Shown: positions 53,310 to 63,355 of the stretch, piece by piece
Layout: the number at the start of each line of letters is the position of its first letter
How positions within the stretch are numbered: the first letter of the stretch is position 1
From: Metabacillus sp. FJAT-52054
GTDB lineage: Bacteria; Bacillota; Bacilli; Bacillales; Bacillaceae
Reading direction: 5' to 3'
Assembly: GCF_037201815.1 (NCBI RefSeq)
Contig: NZ_CP147407.1
Coordinates: 2,922,723-2,986,722 of the forward strand
DNA: 64,000 nt
The notes under the pieces: generated by a model
The model's input: only the letters and a program-made list of their open reading frames with translations
Database searches by the model: none
What the model was told of the DNA's origin: nothing
Program-made: the position numbers and the translations under genes

Positions 53310-54128
53310 TTATTCTTCCTTTCCGTCTTTCGGTCTATTTGCTCTGTTTTTCCCCAGAATAAAAACAGGTTCCAATTCGCCTTCCTCATATAAGAAAGAC
53401 AACGCGGTAATCGGGACCCGGCCGCTTGCAAAAAAGCTCATTGTCATTTGGGCGAGTATGTCATACCCCACCTCATTTTGAACGTCAGCAATAATTAAAA
53501 CATCCTGGTGCGGCAGTGCCAAAGCCATTGTACCAGAAATTCGTTCTTTAAACGATTCAAGTATGGAGTCATTTAAAACCCGGCTTGCATCATATCCGTC
53601 ATTGGCTCTGAAAAAGTAAAACGTATTGCCCGCCACCTGATCTTCTTTTACAGAAGGAGCTAACGATCTTAGGTTAAAAAATGCCGTTTCTTTTATTCTT
53701 TTACGGTTCCATCCCTCTTTTTCCATCATAGCAGCATCAATTAGCCGATACGTTTTTCCCATATCGAGTGCATAGAAAATTCTTGTTTCAGCTGTATGCT
53801 CATCAAAAAGCAGCGGGATGTCCTCGCTTGATTTTTCTGGAAAAGAAGTAGAACGGATAACCGGAAAAATTGACTTTTCCTTTCCTTCCAAACCGCTTTC
53901 TTTTTTCATAGCAAGCAGTGCTTCCTCTACATGATAGATGACCTCTTCTATAGCCTTGTCCTTTTCTGTTTCATAACGGGCTGCAATTTCATTGAGCCCG
54001 ATTGTTATTCCTTTTTTGATAGCAGGATCTTCTATTCGAAGCGTTTCTTTTTCACGGTCATAATGAAATGACCATTGATGGCTGCTCAGCTTTTCTTCTA
54101 TTAGTTGCGAAAGTTTTCTTGGCTTCAT
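53310..54128 (-). CDS. ytpQ: YtpQ, DUF1444 protein
   Basis: A 272-residue DUF1444 protein of unknown function, found next to ytpR and ytpP in Bacilli. It has a basic N-terminus ([14 protein letters not shown]), then mixed alpha/beta sequence with [24 protein letters not shown] and [20 protein letters not shown] segments, and no membrane helices. The ytpR start lies 2 nt downstream, and ytpP is 24 nt upstream, so the three form an operon. Confidence 0.9.
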   Translation of the reverse strand: MKPRKLSQLIEEKLSSHQWSFHYDREKETLRIEDPAIKKGITIGLNEIAARYETEKDKAIEEVIYHVEEALLAMKKESGLEGKEKSIFPVIRSTSFPEKSSEDIPLLFDEHTAETRIFYALDMGKTYRLIDAAMMEKEGWNRKRIKETAFFNLRSLAPSVKEDQVAGNTFYFFRANDGYDASRVLNDSILESFKERISGTMALALPHQDVLIIADVQNEVGYDILAQMTMSFFASGRVPITALSFLYEEGELEPVFILGKNRANRPKDGKEE

Positions 54129-54152
54129 CCGCGGTATCCTCCCGTCAGCCGA

Positions 54153-54467
54153 TTATTGAATTGAATTCAGGAATTCCTGGATTTGTTCAATTGTTTTTCG
54201 GTCTTTACTTACAAAACGCCCTGTTTCCTGTCCCTTACTGAAAGCGACAAAGCTTGGTATACCAAATACACTCAGCTCCGCGCAAAGATCAATGAATTCG
54301 TCCCGGTCTGCATAATAAAATGTAAATGCCTGATTATCCTTTTCAAGCTCTGGAAGAAATGGATCAATCACCCGGCAGTCCGGGCACCAGTCTGCTGAAA
54401 ACATAAGCACTGTATTCTCTTTTTGAATGATTTCTTTATATTGTTCCATAGATTGTAATTTTTCCAT
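54153..54467 (-). CDS. ytpP: YtpP, thioredoxin-like protein
   Basis: A 104-residue thioredoxin-fold protein with the active-site motif DWCPDCR (Cys28 and Cys31) and a cis-Pro in FGIPSF. The acidic CPDC dipeptide differs from the CGPC of housekeeping thioredoxin, so redox potential and partners probably differ. GGAGGATCATCTA precedes the ATG. First gene of ytpP-Q-R. Confidence 0.93.
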   Translation of the reverse strand: MEKLQSMEQYKEIIQKENTVLMFSADWCPDCRVIDPFLPELEKDNQAFTFYYADRDEFIDLCAELSVFGIPSFVAFSKGQETGRFVSKDRKTIEQIQEFLNSIQ

Positions 54468-54544
54468 TAGATGATCCTCCGATTTCTAGATTTCACATAG
54501 TTGAATCATACCAGAAAAAAGAGGCTTAAATCCATCCGCATGTT

Positions 54545-55045
54545 TCATTGGATGGATTTAAGCACCTTCATCATTTGGCCCGCTGCTTCTGGAACCTCTT
54601 CTTTTTTAATTAAAGCGGTCAGTTTATTTCCGCCGATCCCTGCTATTGCTTCATATTCTTTTCCCTTTGTATTTCGAACGAAAAGGTAGCCGAACTCTCC
54701 ATCCGCGTTAAATGTTTTATCAACAAGCCTTTTCTTGTATTCCTTGCGAAGCAAATCGTAGGAAGCTTTACTGTCTTTTCGTTCATTTTTATTTATGAAA
54801 AGCAAAAACTTTTGCCCTCCCTTAGTCAGGATTGCATTGTTCGCCTTCTTAGAGGAGATGCTGTAATTTTCCGGCAAGTAAAATGAACCGCTCTCAATCT
54901 TTTCATTTGGCTTTTGAGGCTTCTCACCAAAGCTTTTTGAGGCACTTTCTTCGGCCTGCTTTTTCATTTCCTTATCAGAAATTCCGCCGCAGCCTGCAGT
55001 AAGAGCAAGTAAAATAACGGTTAATAGGCTTATCCACCTCTTCAT
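54545..55045 (-). CDS. Small lipoprotein of unknown function
   Basis: A 166-residue protein with a lipoprotein signal: positively charged MKRW, hydrophobic ISLLTVILLA, and lipobox LTAGC near residue 20. The mature part is hydrophilic, starting with a charged helix, then a domain with YSISSKKANNAILTKGGQKFLLFINK that repeats beta-strand-like patterns. I do not recognise a named family. GGAGG lies 8 nt before ATG 55045; the TTG extension to 55060 overlaps that site. Monocistronic, between ytpP and ytoQ. Confidence 0.85.
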   Translation of the reverse strand: MKRWISLLTVILLALTAGCGGISDKEMKKQAEESASKSFGEKPQKPNEKIESGSFYLPENYSISSKKANNAILTKGGQKFLLFINKNERKDSKASYDLLRKEYKKRLVDKTFNADGEFGYLFVRNTKGKEYEAIAGIGGNKLTALIKKEEVPEAAGQMMKVLKSIQ

Positions 55046-55185
55046 TGCTTGACCCTCCAATCAAATATCAATTACGTGCTTACCTATACCATTCCCATTT
55101 TAAGGATAAACCTCCCTTAATTTCGGTTTTTCTTCATTGCGGCTAGGGTATTGACAGGTAGAATCTGATTATTGGGGGAATTGAT

Positions 55186-55626
55186 ATGAATATTCATGTC
55201 TATTTGGCTGGAGAAATCCATAGTGACTGGAGGACCGAGCTGAAAGGAAAAGCAGCTCACTTGCCTATTACATTCACTGGCCCAATGGAAAATCATGAGC
55301 GCTCCGACCAAATCGGCGAAGAAATTTTAGGGAAGCAGCCTGATTCAATTTATAAAGATGAAGCCGCCTCCCGAATTAACAATTTGAGAACGACCTTGCT
55401 GCTGAAAAAAGCGGATCTTGTCATCTCCTTATTCGGTGAATCCTATAAGCAATGGAATACCGCTATGGATGCAAGTGCCGCGATTGAAATGGGCAAGCCG
55501 CTTATATTAATTAGACCGAAGGAGCTGCATCATCCTCTTAAAGAACTTTCCAGCAAAGCAAGTGTCACTGTTGAAACTGTTAGCCAGGCCATTCAAATAT
55601 TGTCCTACATTTACGATAAGGAATAG
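55186..55626 (+). CDS. ytoQ: YtoQ family protein
   Basis: A 146-residue cytosolic protein with a nucleoside 2-deoxyribosyltransferase-like alpha/beta fold: VYLAGEIHSDWR at the start, SLFGESYKQWNTAMDA in the middle with acidic residues, and a regular end. The YtoQ family is conserved in Bacilli and some proteobacteria; its substrate is not known. GGGGGAATTG precedes the ATG. Single gene with its own terminator, convergent with the DUF84 gene. Confidence 0.9.
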   Translation: MNIHVYLAGEIHSDWRTELKGKAAHLPITFTGPMENHERSDQIGEEILGKQPDSIYKDEAASRINNLRTTLLLKKADLVISLFGESYKQWNTAMDASAAIEMGKPLILIRPKELHHPLKELSSKASVTVETVSQAIQILSYIYDKE

Positions 55627-55650
55627 TTGATCAAAAGCTTTATATGATTA

Positions 55651-55692
55651 AAAAACAGGCAGCTCTCTATTAAAGAGACTGCCTGCTTTTTT
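55651..55692 (+). terminator. Terminator of ytoQ, overlapping the end of the DUF84 gene
   Basis: CAGGCAG and CTGCCTG enclose a TCTCTATTAAAGAGA inner hairpin, then CTTTTTT. The stop codon of the convergent gene is in its loop, and an A-run on the left makes it usable in both directions. Confidence 0.85.
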
Positions 55693-56200
55693 CATATTGA
55701 TATCTGCCTGCAAGCAGTTTCACAACGTGGGCAAACATTTCCGTCCTGTCCACTGCTCCGTTTGTGAAGATTCCCATTGCCCCTTCATTTTTCCCTGTTT
55801 CCGTCCGGTGAGAAAATTCATCCATCACGTCACTTAGTTCCCTGCCCTTTACAAGCTCAGCGCCGATTTCAAGAGGAAGCTGAATCCGGGCTCCGCCGGC
55901 AACGATTGGCTGAGAAAGACTTCCATCTGTTAACGCTCCCCAATTGCAGAGAAAGAAGCCAAATGAGGTTTCAACGACTCCGCCTTCCAGCCCAATACCA
56001 ATATCAGCTCCAGTTTCTTTTCTGGAAGCCTCGGCCCGGTTGATGGCTCCCTTCATCGTTTCTTCATCTGAAAAAGGCTGGCTGGATACGCCTGACGAAA
56101 CATCAGCTTCAATGAATTCCTGTATTAAATCAATTTCTGCAAAGGCCAGTTTTACAGCTCTGACCTTTGCCGGATTGGTTGTCCCGATGCTTACAATCAT
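55670..56200 (-). CDS. DUF84 inosine/xanthosine triphosphatase (YjjX-like)
   Basis: Predicted house-cleaning NTPase that hydrolyses ITP and XTP. The 176-residue product has the family start IGTTNPAKVRAVKLAF (Asn and Lys of the nucleotide site), GIGLEGGVVE, and GAMGIFTNGAVDRTEMF. The frame runs 22 codons further up, into the stop of ytoP, but GGAGGG 5-6 nt before ATG 56200 and the family N-terminus fix the start. It follows ytoP by about 25 nt, so it is probably co-transcribed. Confidence 0.9.
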   Translation of the reverse strand: MIVSIGTTNPAKVRAVKLAFAEIDLIQEFIEADVSSGVSSQPFSDEETMKGAINRAEASRKETGADIGIGLEGGVVETSFGFFLCNWGALTDGSLSQPIVAGGARIQLPLEIGAELVKGRELSDVMDEFSHRTETGKNEGAMGIFTNGAVDRTEMFAHVVKLLAGRYQYEKSRQSL

Positions 56201-56225
56201 TTTTTTCCCTCCATGTACATGGGAA

Positions 56226-57299
56226 TCAGCTGTTTGCCCGGATCGAATCCACCGTGCTTTGATCACATGCTTTTACTAATTTAACAAGCAATTCTTTTGC
56301 CGCAGCATAATCATCGACATGAACCATGGAAGCATGTGTGTGAATGTATCTTGAGCATATCCCGATGACTGCAGATGGAACGCCTTCGTTCGAGGTATGT
56401 ACCCGTCCTGCATCCGTTCCGCCCTGTGAAACAAAATACTGGTAAGGGATGCTGTGTGTCTCCGCCATATCGAGGACAAATTCCCTCATCCCCCTGTGAG
56501 TGACCATCGACCGGTCAAGGATCCGCAGAAGTGCCCCTTTACCAAGATGCCCGAATTCTTTTTTATCCCCTGTCATGTCATTAGCTGGGCTTGCATCCAT
56601 GGCGAAAAACAAGTCCGGTTTGATCATATTGGCAGCTGCCTGGGCCCCGCGCAAGCCAACCTCTTCTTGAACCGTAGCACCAGAATATAGAATATTATCG
56701 GTCTTTTCATCTTTGAGTTCCTTTAAAAGTTCAATTGACAGCCCGCAGCCATATCGGTTGTCCCATGCCTTGGCCATTATTTTTTTAGGATTGGCCATTG
56801 GGGTAAAAGCACTGTCCGGAATAATCTGCTGACCCGGTTTAATTCCGATCTGCCTGGCATCTTCCGCGCTGTCTGCACCTATATCAATCAGCATATTTTT
56901 AATTTCCATCGGTTTGTTCCGCTGTTCCTCACTCAATAGGTGAGGAGGAATGGAACCAATCACGCCCGGAATTGGACCGTTATTCGTATGGATGATGACC
57001 CTTTGTGCAAGGAGTACTTGATTCCACCAGCCTCCGAGCGGCTGAAAGCGGAGCATTCCGTTTTTAGTAATGGAAGTAACCATAAACCCGGTTTCATCCA
57101 TATGACCGGCTGCCATGATGACAGGACCATTCGGATTTCCCTTTTTCACACCAAAAATCCCGCCCAAACGGTCCTGAACCACTTCGTCTGAGTATTGCTC
57201 AAGCTGGCTTCTCATAAATTTTCTTACCTCATGCTCATTTCCCGGTGCTCCTGGAAGCTCCGTAAGCGTTCTAAAAAGATCCAAAGTTTCTTTATTCAT
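56226..57299 (-). CDS. ytoP: M42-family aminopeptidase YtoP
   Basis: Di-metal glutamyl/deblocking aminopeptidase. The 357-residue product shows the M42 ligands in order: [10 protein letters not shown] (His), [10 protein letters not shown] (bridging Asp), [11 protein letters not shown] (catalytic Glu and ligand Glu), [10 protein letters not shown] (Asp) and a late TDAGRVH. The frame opens at 57353, but AGAGG lies 8 nt before ATG 57299, and this gives the same length as B. subtilis YtoP. Upstream of the DUF84 gene in a likely two-gene operon. Confidence 0.94.
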   Translation of the reverse strand: MNKETLDLFRTLTELPGAPGNEHEVRKFMRSQLEQYSDEVVQDRLGGIFGVKKGNPNGPVIMAAGHMDETGFMVTSITKNGMLRFQPLGGWWNQVLLAQRVIIHTNNGPIPGVIGSIPPHLLSEEQRNKPMEIKNMLIDIGADSAEDARQIGIKPGQQIIPDSAFTPMANPKKIMAKAWDNRYGCGLSIELLKELKDEKTDNILYSGATVQEEVGLRGAQAAANMIKPDLFFAMDASPANDMTGDKKEFGHLGKGALLRILDRSMVTHRGMREFVLDMAETHSIPYQYFVSQGGTDAGRVHTSNEGVPSAVIGICSRYIHTHASMVHVDDYAAAKELLVKLVKACDQSTVDSIRANS

Positions 57300-57407
57300 T
57301 TCGCTAACCTCTTTTCGAATTTTGTCTGTATATGTAATCACCTGGCTTAACAAGGACGGCTAACTTAGGTATACTAAGATAGAAAAAGCTGAAGGAGGCA
57401 GATAGTC

Positions 57408-57719
57408 ATGAAATGCAAAGGTTTAATTGCCGGTATTGGAATAGGCTTCGCAGCAGCGTACCTTTTAAAAGACCAGCTCAAATCCCCATTTATTTCGTCC
57501 GATAAAGCACTCCAGCTCGTTAAGCAGGAATTTAAGAAAAAGGGACCGATTGAAGGATCCTGGATTTATACGGTTCCAGAGGATTATTCCATCCACGAAT
57601 CCAGTCATAAAGTGTATAAAACCGGAATCACGAGAACCATCGAAGGATCACTTGAGCAGTACGAGGCCATCGTGCACGCAGGAACAGGACTCTTGCTTGA
57701 AGTGAACAAGGTTTCGTAA
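57408..57719 (+). CDS. ytzB: YtzB-like PepSY-domain small protein
   Basis: A 103-residue protein with an N-terminal hydrophobic segment (GLIAGIGIGFAAAYLL, about residues 5-20), probably a membrane anchor or uncleaved signal. A single PepSY-type domain follows (about 30-100), starting with FISSDKALQLVKQEFKKKG and ending EAIVHAGTGLLLEVN. PepSY domains often inhibit or modulate extracytoplasmic peptidases. It is divergent from the ytoP peptidase gene. GAAGGAGG precedes the ATG. Confidence 0.88.
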   Translation: MKCKGLIAGIGIGFAAAYLLKDQLKSPFISSDKALQLVKQEFKKKGPIEGSWIYTVPEDYSIHESSHKVYKTGITRTIEGSLEQYEAIVHAGTGLLLEVNKVS

Positions 57720-57727
57720 TCCGTTTG

Positions 57728-57758
57728 GAAGCAGAAGAATATCTTCTGTTTCTTTTTT
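57728..57758 (+). terminator. Terminator of ytzB
   Basis: GAAGCAGAAGA, loop ATA, TCTTCTGTTTC, TTTTTT (11-bp stem, one G-T pair). Confidence 0.88.
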
Positions 57759-57759
57759 T

Positions 57760-57855
57760 AGCTCTGTTAAACTGAGCTGCAGATTGCAGTTAGAGGTTTT
57801 AAATTCCACTCCAATCAACAGGTGTAAAATATCAACACCAAGCTTTAACATAGCC
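57760..57855 (-). repeat. Dispersed repeat family A, core-less copy
   Basis: The minus strand begins GGCTATGTTAAAGC, continues CACCTGTTGATTGGAGTGGA, and ends GCTCAGTTTAACAGAGCT. It has the same ends as the 180-bp copies but only a short AT-rich centre. Confidence 0.75.
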
Positions 57856-57868
57856 TTTTTATAAAAAC

Positions 57869-58711
57869 TTATTTTATTCTATCCACAGTGTCTACTGTTT
57901 CCTTTGAGGCATTCCATTTGATTGCCCTGTATTTGGCATCATGGTAAAACGTGATCCACGCTTCCTTTTCAGCGGCAAAGCTCAGCCATTTCTCTTTTTG
58001 CTCGATGGACGTCATCGGATAGTCATCGTAGGCCAGAACCCAAAGCACGTTATCGTGGGCATGTGTCGGCATCAAATCGGCCATATGAACGGCCGTTTCT
58101 CCCGCATCCTCTAATATCAGAATGCTGTGGCCGTTGCTGTGGCCCCCTGTGTGTACCATTTTAATACCAGAAATAACTTCTTCCTTGCCGGTAAACGGTA
58201 TAACCTGGTGCTCGATTGCTCTCCAATTTTCTTTCCAATATGTATTTTTAGACCGAATGTTCGGATTTTTCATCTCGTTCCATTCTATATCACTTGTAAA
58301 AATGGATGCGTTCGGAAAGACCGATTGTAATTCACCGTCAACTTCTTTTGTAAGCCCGGTAATATGATCAAAGTGCATATGCGTAAGCAGGACGATATCA
58401 ATGCCCAGTGGAGTAAGGCCAAGTTCATTAAGAGATTCTTCAACCTTTGACTCTTCCGTTACCCCGTAATTTCTTAGCTGCTTATCTGTTAGCCTGCCTT
58501 TTCCAATGCCAGACTCAACAAGGATATTCTTCCCATCCTTCTGAATCAGAATCGGATCTGTTCTAAGCTCAATTTGGTTCCGCTCATTCACAGGATATTT
58601 CCTGGACCAGAGGGGTTTCGGTACAACCCCAAACATGGCGCCCCCATCCATATGAGTATCCCCGCCGTTCAGCCAAGTAAGCTTTATCTCACCAATTCGC
58701 AATGTTTCCAT
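57869..58711 (-). CDS. ytnP: MBL-fold lactonase-like hydrolase YtnP
   Basis: Metallo-beta-lactamase-fold enzyme; B. subtilis YtnP is an N-acyl-homoserine-lactone-degrading (quorum-quenching) lactonase. The 280-residue product has the zinc motif THMHFDH (His111, His113, Asp115, His116), a later [10 protein letters not shown] with the third His, and [11 protein letters not shown] with the bridging Asp. The N-terminus [17 protein letters not shown] is typical of the AHL-lactonase/YtnP group. Natural substrate here is not determined. Single gene upstream of repeat A. Confidence 0.9.
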   Translation of the reverse strand: METLRIGEIKLTWLNGGDTHMDGGAMFGVVPKPLWSRKYPVNERNQIELRTDPILIQKDGKNILVESGIGKGRLTDKQLRNYGVTEESKVEESLNELGLTPLGIDIVLLTHMHFDHITGLTKEVDGELQSVFPNASIFTSDIEWNEMKNPNIRSKNTYWKENWRAIEHQVIPFTGKEEVISGIKMVHTGGHSNGHSILILEDAGETAVHMADLMPTHAHDNVLWVLAYDDYPMTSIEQKEKWLSFAAEKEAWITFYHDAKYRAIKWNASKETVDTVDRIK

Positions 58712-58788
58712 ATAAAATCCCTCCCTGCTTCATTTTAACAGTAATTCTGCCTATCTGAAAGCGCAGCCGTTCAATGGAAACAGAGAAA

Positions 58789-58838
58789 GAAAAAGAACCT
58801 GAGAATCTGCCGGCCGGCAGATACAATCAGGCTCCTGT
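58789..58838 (-). terminator. Terminator of trmB
   Basis: Minus-strand AGGAGCCTGA...TCAGGTTCTT encloses a second perfect palindrome, ATCTGCCGGCCGGCAGAT, and is followed by TTTTC. A two-tier stem 6 nt past the trmB stop. Confidence 0.82.
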
Positions 58839-58844
58839 TCATTC

Positions 58845-59498
58845 TTATTCACTAGGCTCGTTTTGAAATTTTGCCTCAGACCGGTAAATTCTTTGGCCTT
58901 TATTGGAGAACTTTTCTTCATACTCGGTCATGATATTTCCCTCAAAATCGCTTTGATGCAAATCAAGGCTCACAAAAGTAAGCAGCATTCCGTATTCCGA
59001 AAAGCTTCTTAATGAAAATTCAAACAGACCCTGATTATCGGTTTTGAAGTGAATCTCTCCTCCTTTTACAAGCAAGCGCTCATAGAGGCCGAGGAACGTT
59101 TTATAAGTAAGACGGCGCTTTTCATGACGCTTCTTAGGCCATGGATCAGAGAAATTCAAATACAGCCTGTCCACTTCGCCGTCCTCAAAAATATCCGTCA
59201 AAACCGCCGCATCCACATTTAAAAGCTTCAAATTATCCACTTCTGCATCAATGACCTTCTGCACGGCAATGACCATCACACTTTGAAAAAGCTCAATGCC
59301 AAGGTAATTAATATCAGGATTTGCTTTAGCCATTCCAGATAAGAATTGCCCTTTTCCTGTCCCGACTTCTATATGAATAGGATTGGAATTCCCAAAAAAC
59401 TCCTTCCATTTCCCTTTTAATTCAGAAGGCTGCGCGATCGCAATATGACGGTTTTCCTGTAAAAACTCGCTTGCCCACGGTTTGTTTCTTACTCGCAT
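58845..59498 (-). CDS. trmB: tRNA (guanine-N7)-methyltransferase
   Basis: SAM-dependent enzyme forming m7G46 in tRNAs. The 217-residue Rossmann-fold protein has the SAM loop [25 protein letters not shown], and the catalytic region [17 protein letters not shown] with the DPWPK motif. GAGGTGTTACG precedes the ATG. A weak promoter (TTGCGC, 17 nt, TATTTT on the minus strand near 59545-59573) is possible. Neighbours ytzH and ytmP follow as in B. subtilis. Confidence 0.96.
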   Translation of the reverse strand: MRVRNKPWASEFLQENRHIAIAQPSELKGKWKEFFGNSNPIHIEVGTGKGQFLSGMAKANPDINYLGIELFQSVMVIAVQKVIDAEVDNLKLLNVDAAVLTDIFEDGEVDRLYLNFSDPWPKKRHEKRRLTYKTFLGLYERLLVKGGEIHFKTDNQGLFEFSLRSFSEYGMLLTFVSLDLHQSDFEGNIMTEYEEKFSNKGQRIYRSEAKFQNEPSE

Positions 59499-59730
59499 CG
59501 TAACACCTCATGTACATTTTTTCAGATTCTGCTCGTTACAAAATAGCATGACTTTTCGTATTGCGCAATACTTGCCGCACCTGCAAAATAGGTTGATTTG
59601 AGAATCAACATAGGTTTTATACAGACAAAAACCGGCAGCTGCTGCATGCCGGAGCGTAATTTTTTGGCGGGATAAAAAGAATTCAGTTGAACATCTTAAA
59701 GGTATAGCAAAAATGAAAGGAAGATGAACC

Positions 59731-60009
59731 ATGCCCCTGGATTATCATCATCAAGTCACACTGCTAAAGGATATTCTGACTGAGCAGCAAGCAGACTGCT
59801 GCGGAACCGTTGCGGAATGCGAACAAATTGAACGGCTCATTAAATCTTTGATGGTCAATGCACAGATTGACCAAAATGTTAAAAGTGTCCTTCAGAATAT
59901 TTACGAATACAGTCAAAATGGAAAGTCCGCATCTGAACTGAATCAGCACATTACTTCACAGCAGCAGAATCTAACCCAATGGATACAGGATATCGATTCC
60001 TTTTCGTAA
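59731..60009 (+). CDS. ytzH: YtzH-like small protein
   Basis: A 92-residue, probably all-helical, cytosolic protein of the YtzH family, with unknown function. HQVTLLKDILTEQQADCCGT and ECEQIERLIKSLM are the conserved N-terminal helices. AAAGGAAGATG precedes the ATG. It lies between trmB and ytmP, convergent with ytmP with only one base between the stop codons, as in B. subtilis. Confidence 0.88.
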   Translation: MPLDYHHQVTLLKDILTEQQADCCGTVAECEQIERLIKSLMVNAQIDQNVKSVLQNIYEYSQNGKSASELNQHITSQQQNLTQWIQDIDSFS

Positions 60010-60010
60010 T

Positions 60011-60817
60011 TTAAATTTTCCGTGTCAGGAGCAACGTTAAATTTTGTACTGCCTGATGCATTTCCTTTGCGTGGTTCTTTGAGCGGTTCCACATGAGAGA
60101 AACAATCGTCTGAGCGAGTACATACCAATACATTCGCAGACGCAGATGATCTGTTAGCTCAAGGCCATATTGGGAAAGCCAGTCACTCCAGCGGCTTTCC
60201 TCAATGTATGAATACAGCAGGTTCCCCAAATCAATAGCTGGATCCGCAATAACAGCACCATCCCAATCAATCAGATAGAGCTGGTCGTTATCCGCAAGCA
60301 GCCAGTTGTTATGATTTAAATCGCAGTGGCATACCACTTTTTCTTCTATTTCCACATCGGGCAGCCGGTCATGAAGGTATTGCAGAGCTTCTTCTATTTC
60401 AGGAAGAAAGTATGTTTCGAACTCAAGTGTATCCCGAATATCTTCAAGAATAGATGAGGGCGTCAGCGGCTGCTTTTCCAGCCTCTTCAGCATATCCAGC
60501 AGCTCTTTCGAATGGTGAATCTTATGTAAAAGCGAGGCTACATGATCTCCATCCATGTCAGCAGGCTTTAACTCCCGGCCTTCCAGCCAATGCTGCGCCG
60601 TGATTACATCACCGTTTTCCATTCTCCTTGTCCAAACCAGCTTTGGAACAATTCCTTCTGCTGAGAGAACGGCAAGAAATGGCGAACTATTTCGTTTTAA
60701 GAAAAGCTTTTGTTCCCCATGTCGGGCATAATAAGCTTCTCCCGTAGCCCCTCCTGCAGGAGAAAGCTCCCACTCTTGTCCGAGCAGATGTTCCAGCCAA
60801 TTTTGATTCAATGTCAA
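60011..60817 (-). CDS. ytmP: YtmP, aminoglycoside-phosphotransferase-like kinase
   Basis: A 268-residue small-molecule kinase of the APH/choline-kinase fold. HCDLNHNNWLL is the catalytic (Brenner) loop with the base Asp, and YLIDWDGA holds the metal-binding Asp. The N-lobe has LSPAGGATGEAYYA and KLFLKRNSSPFLAVLSAE. Substrate unknown. The only plausible starts are TTG codons at 60817 or 60811; GATGGG is just upstream, and no ATG exists before residue 60, so the exact start is uncertain. Confidence 0.88.
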   Translation of the reverse strand: MTLNQNWLEHLLGQEWELSPAGGATGEAYYARHGEQKLFLKRNSSPFLAVLSAEGIVPKLVWTRRMENGDVITAQHWLEGRELKPADMDGDHVASLLHKIHHSKELLDMLKRLEKQPLTPSSILEDIRDTLEFETYFLPEIEEALQYLHDRLPDVEIEEKVVCHCDLNHNNWLLADNDQLYLIDWDGAVIADPAIDLGNLLYSYIEESRWSDWLSQYGLELTDHLRLRMYWYVLAQTIVSLMWNRSKNHAKEMHQAVQNLTLLLTRKI

Positions 60818-60975
60818 CCCATCATTTCATGTTAAGATTTTTATCAATAAGCCCTTACAGCGTTATTACAGGCGAGGGCAAATAAAGATGGACTCATTCA
60901 AAAACAGTTCATCATGAGAGCCACTCGTTATATTTAAATATTAATTCATTTTAAGAATGTCATCATATAAAAAAA

Positions 60976-61027
60976 ATAAAAAGACCGCTAATTGAGGCAA
61001 TCACAAAGTAACATCCAATAGCCGTCC
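60976..61027 (-). terminator. Terminator of the pullulanase gene
   Basis: Minus-strand GGCTATTG...CAATTAGC with flanking GAC/GTC pairs, then TTTTTATTTTTTTT. The loop is long and the stem is broken by bulges. The rest of the 60818-61076 gap is AT-rich and featureless. Confidence 0.6.
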
Positions 61028-61076
61028 TTTTAAATTTTATCGTTTACTGGTATTTCCCGTCAAGAAAAACTAAGGC

Positions 61077-63221
61077 CTAAGGCTTAAACAATATATACGT
61101 TCCTATGTTTTTCAGCTTCACGCTTCCTTTTTCAACCAAGCAAATTCCGTCTTGAGCTCCCGGGGAGTAAGCAATCTCCCACTCATCTTCATCCGGCAAA
61201 GCAAATTCCGTGTCAAATTCCCACGCCTGATGAATGACTAAAATATTTGACCAATTTCCATACTCCCCGACATTTTTCAATAGATAATAAATGGCGTATG
61301 GCGGAGAGGGAAGGATATGAAAATGACGCTCAACCTTTTCTTTGCTGCTTAGTCTGAACCCTCCATGAGACTTCCTTAATTGGATCAGCTGTCTTATTTC
61401 TTTTATGTCCGCTTCAAATGCTTCTCTCATGTTCCAATCTAAATGATTAATGTCATCATTTTGGTTATAGCTGTTTTCGCACCCCTGTTTCGTTCTGTAA
61501 AACTCCTGTCCTGCATGCAAAAATGGGATTCCCTGTGACAGAATCACCATTGATGAGGCAAGTTTCTGATACTGACGAAGCTTTTCATCCGGAGCATCCG
61601 GTACAGCAATTTTTAATTTATCCCAAAACGTATGATTATCATGGGATTCTACGTAATTGACCGATTGGGAAGGATCCTCAAGCCATTTGACTGAACCTTG
61701 GCTGTATTGAACAATCCCCTTAATAGCAGAGAGCGCTTCATCTTTTTTCCCTTCATCCCCCATTGAAAAGCCCCTGTCTCCATGAAGGAAGGTACTCCCC
61801 TTTATCACATCCCGGAAACGATCATTGAAAAAGGCCACTCCTGGAATTTTCTTTGCATTAATTATAGTTGTTTTCCGATCAGCTCCGAGAGGTGTTGATA
61901 AATCCCAGCCTTCGCCAAGAAGAACCGCATCTTCCTTAATCGAAGCGGCAAGCTCCCTAACCTTCCTCATCGTGTCAAGATCAAGGATTCCCATTAAATC
62001 AAAACGAATGCCGTCTATATCATATTCCTCCAGCCAATAGCGGACAGAATCCAAAATGAACTTTTTTGCCATCCTTCTTTCAGAAGCAAAATCATTGCCG
62101 ACCCCTGTTCCATTGGACGGATAGCCATGCTCATCCATTCTGAAAAAATACCCTGGAACAAGCTTTTCGAAGGAAGACAGATTCATATCATACACATGAT
62201 TGTATACGCCGTCCATAATCATCTTCAGTCCATTTTCATGCAATGACTGGATGCATTCTTTCAGCTCTCTGATCCTTGCCATCGGATTATCCGGGTCCGT
62301 CGAGTAGCTGCCCTCAGGTGCATTGAAATGAACAGGATTGTAGCCCCAATTGTAGCCTCCGTCTTCCTCGCCCTCCTTAACTCCCTCAAAGTCATAGATC
62401 GGGAGAAGTTCAACGTGGGTAACCCCGAGACTTTTAATATAGGACATCCCGGTAGTAAAACCTTTTTTTGAAGCCGTATTTTTTTCTGTAAACGCTTTGA
62501 ATTTCCCTTTCGCGCTCATGCCGCTGTTTTCGTGAATGGAAAAGTCTCTTACATGCAGTTCATAAATAATGGCATCCGTAACCTGGTTCAAAGGAGCAAC
62601 CGGAATTTTATCCACCTGAGCGTCTGCTGGATTCAAAAGGACGCCCCACTCCCCGTTTATCGTCACAGCTTTTGCATAAGGATCTGCTGCTTCTCTCCAT
62701 TTTCCATTAATCAAGGCACGGTATTTATAAAATTTCCCGTATTGATCCACGCCAGTTTGAGCACGCCATATTCCTTGGCCTGCCTTTCTCATCGGCATTT
62801 CGATTATCTGCTGGGCAGGATCGCTCAATAGGAGACGAACCTCTACTGCTGTAGGCACCCATACTTTTAAAGAAATTTGGGCTTCCGTAAATTCAACTCC
62901 GAGTTTACCGTCATATCCGTATAGTTCATCAAAAGCCGCCGTTCTAATTACAGCTCCCATCAGCAATTCTGCAGAGAGGCCGCTTGAATCAGTAACCACT
63001 TGCCGTTCACCGGCTTTCAGCTGGATGCTTGAATGACAAATGCATTTTACAAAATTTTCAATATCATAACAATCTGACATAGATAAAGGAGATTCGTTCC
63101 CTGCTTCATCTGTCACTGTAAACGTTTTTTTAAAGGAATGCTGACGATCTCCCGGCAGCAAAATGGTAATGGTATGAAGATCATCTAAGTAAGCTTCAAA
63201 TGGGCTGTTTACACTCGTCAT
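61077..63221 (-). CDS. pulA: Type I pullulanase (AmyX/PulA)
   Basis: Cleaves alpha-1,6 branch points in pullulan, glycogen and limit dextrins. The 714-residue GH13_14 protein lacks a signal peptide, so it is cytoplasmic. It has an N-terminal domain, a CBM48-like module (about 105-200), and the catalytic barrel. The YNWGYNP signature is diagnostic. Catalytic residues are in GIRFDLMGI (nucleophile Asp), GEGWDL (acid Glu) and YVESHDNH (third Asp). GGGGGAAGAGC precedes the ATG. Length and position match B. subtilis AmyX. Confidence 0.96.
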   Translation of the reverse strand: MTSVNSPFEAYLDDLHTITILLPGDRQHSFKKTFTVTDEAGNESPLSMSDCYDIENFVKCICHSSIQLKAGERQVVTDSSGLSAELLMGAVIRTAAFDELYGYDGKLGVEFTEAQISLKVWVPTAVEVRLLLSDPAQQIIEMPMRKAGQGIWRAQTGVDQYGKFYKYRALINGKWREAADPYAKAVTINGEWGVLLNPADAQVDKIPVAPLNQVTDAIIYELHVRDFSIHENSGMSAKGKFKAFTEKNTASKKGFTTGMSYIKSLGVTHVELLPIYDFEGVKEGEEDGGYNWGYNPVHFNAPEGSYSTDPDNPMARIRELKECIQSLHENGLKMIMDGVYNHVYDMNLSSFEKLVPGYFFRMDEHGYPSNGTGVGNDFASERRMAKKFILDSVRYWLEEYDIDGIRFDLMGILDLDTMRKVRELAASIKEDAVLLGEGWDLSTPLGADRKTTIINAKKIPGVAFFNDRFRDVIKGSTFLHGDRGFSMGDEGKKDEALSAIKGIVQYSQGSVKWLEDPSQSVNYVESHDNHTFWDKLKIAVPDAPDEKLRQYQKLASSMVILSQGIPFLHAGQEFYRTKQGCENSYNQNDDINHLDWNMREAFEADIKEIRQLIQLRKSHGGFRLSSKEKVERHFHILPSPPYAIYYLLKNVGEYGNWSNILVIHQAWEFDTEFALPDEDEWEIAYSPGAQDGICLVEKGSVKLKNIGTYILFKP

Positions 63222-63355
63222 TGCTCTTCCCCCCTGGAGAAACTGTAAATGAATAAATTACGATGAATACCTGCAATTGTTCAGTCTCTCCACTTATTAC
63301 CGGATCTATAATTCATTTTATGTGCAATTGCCCTTCGTGTGTTAGAGGACTTCCC

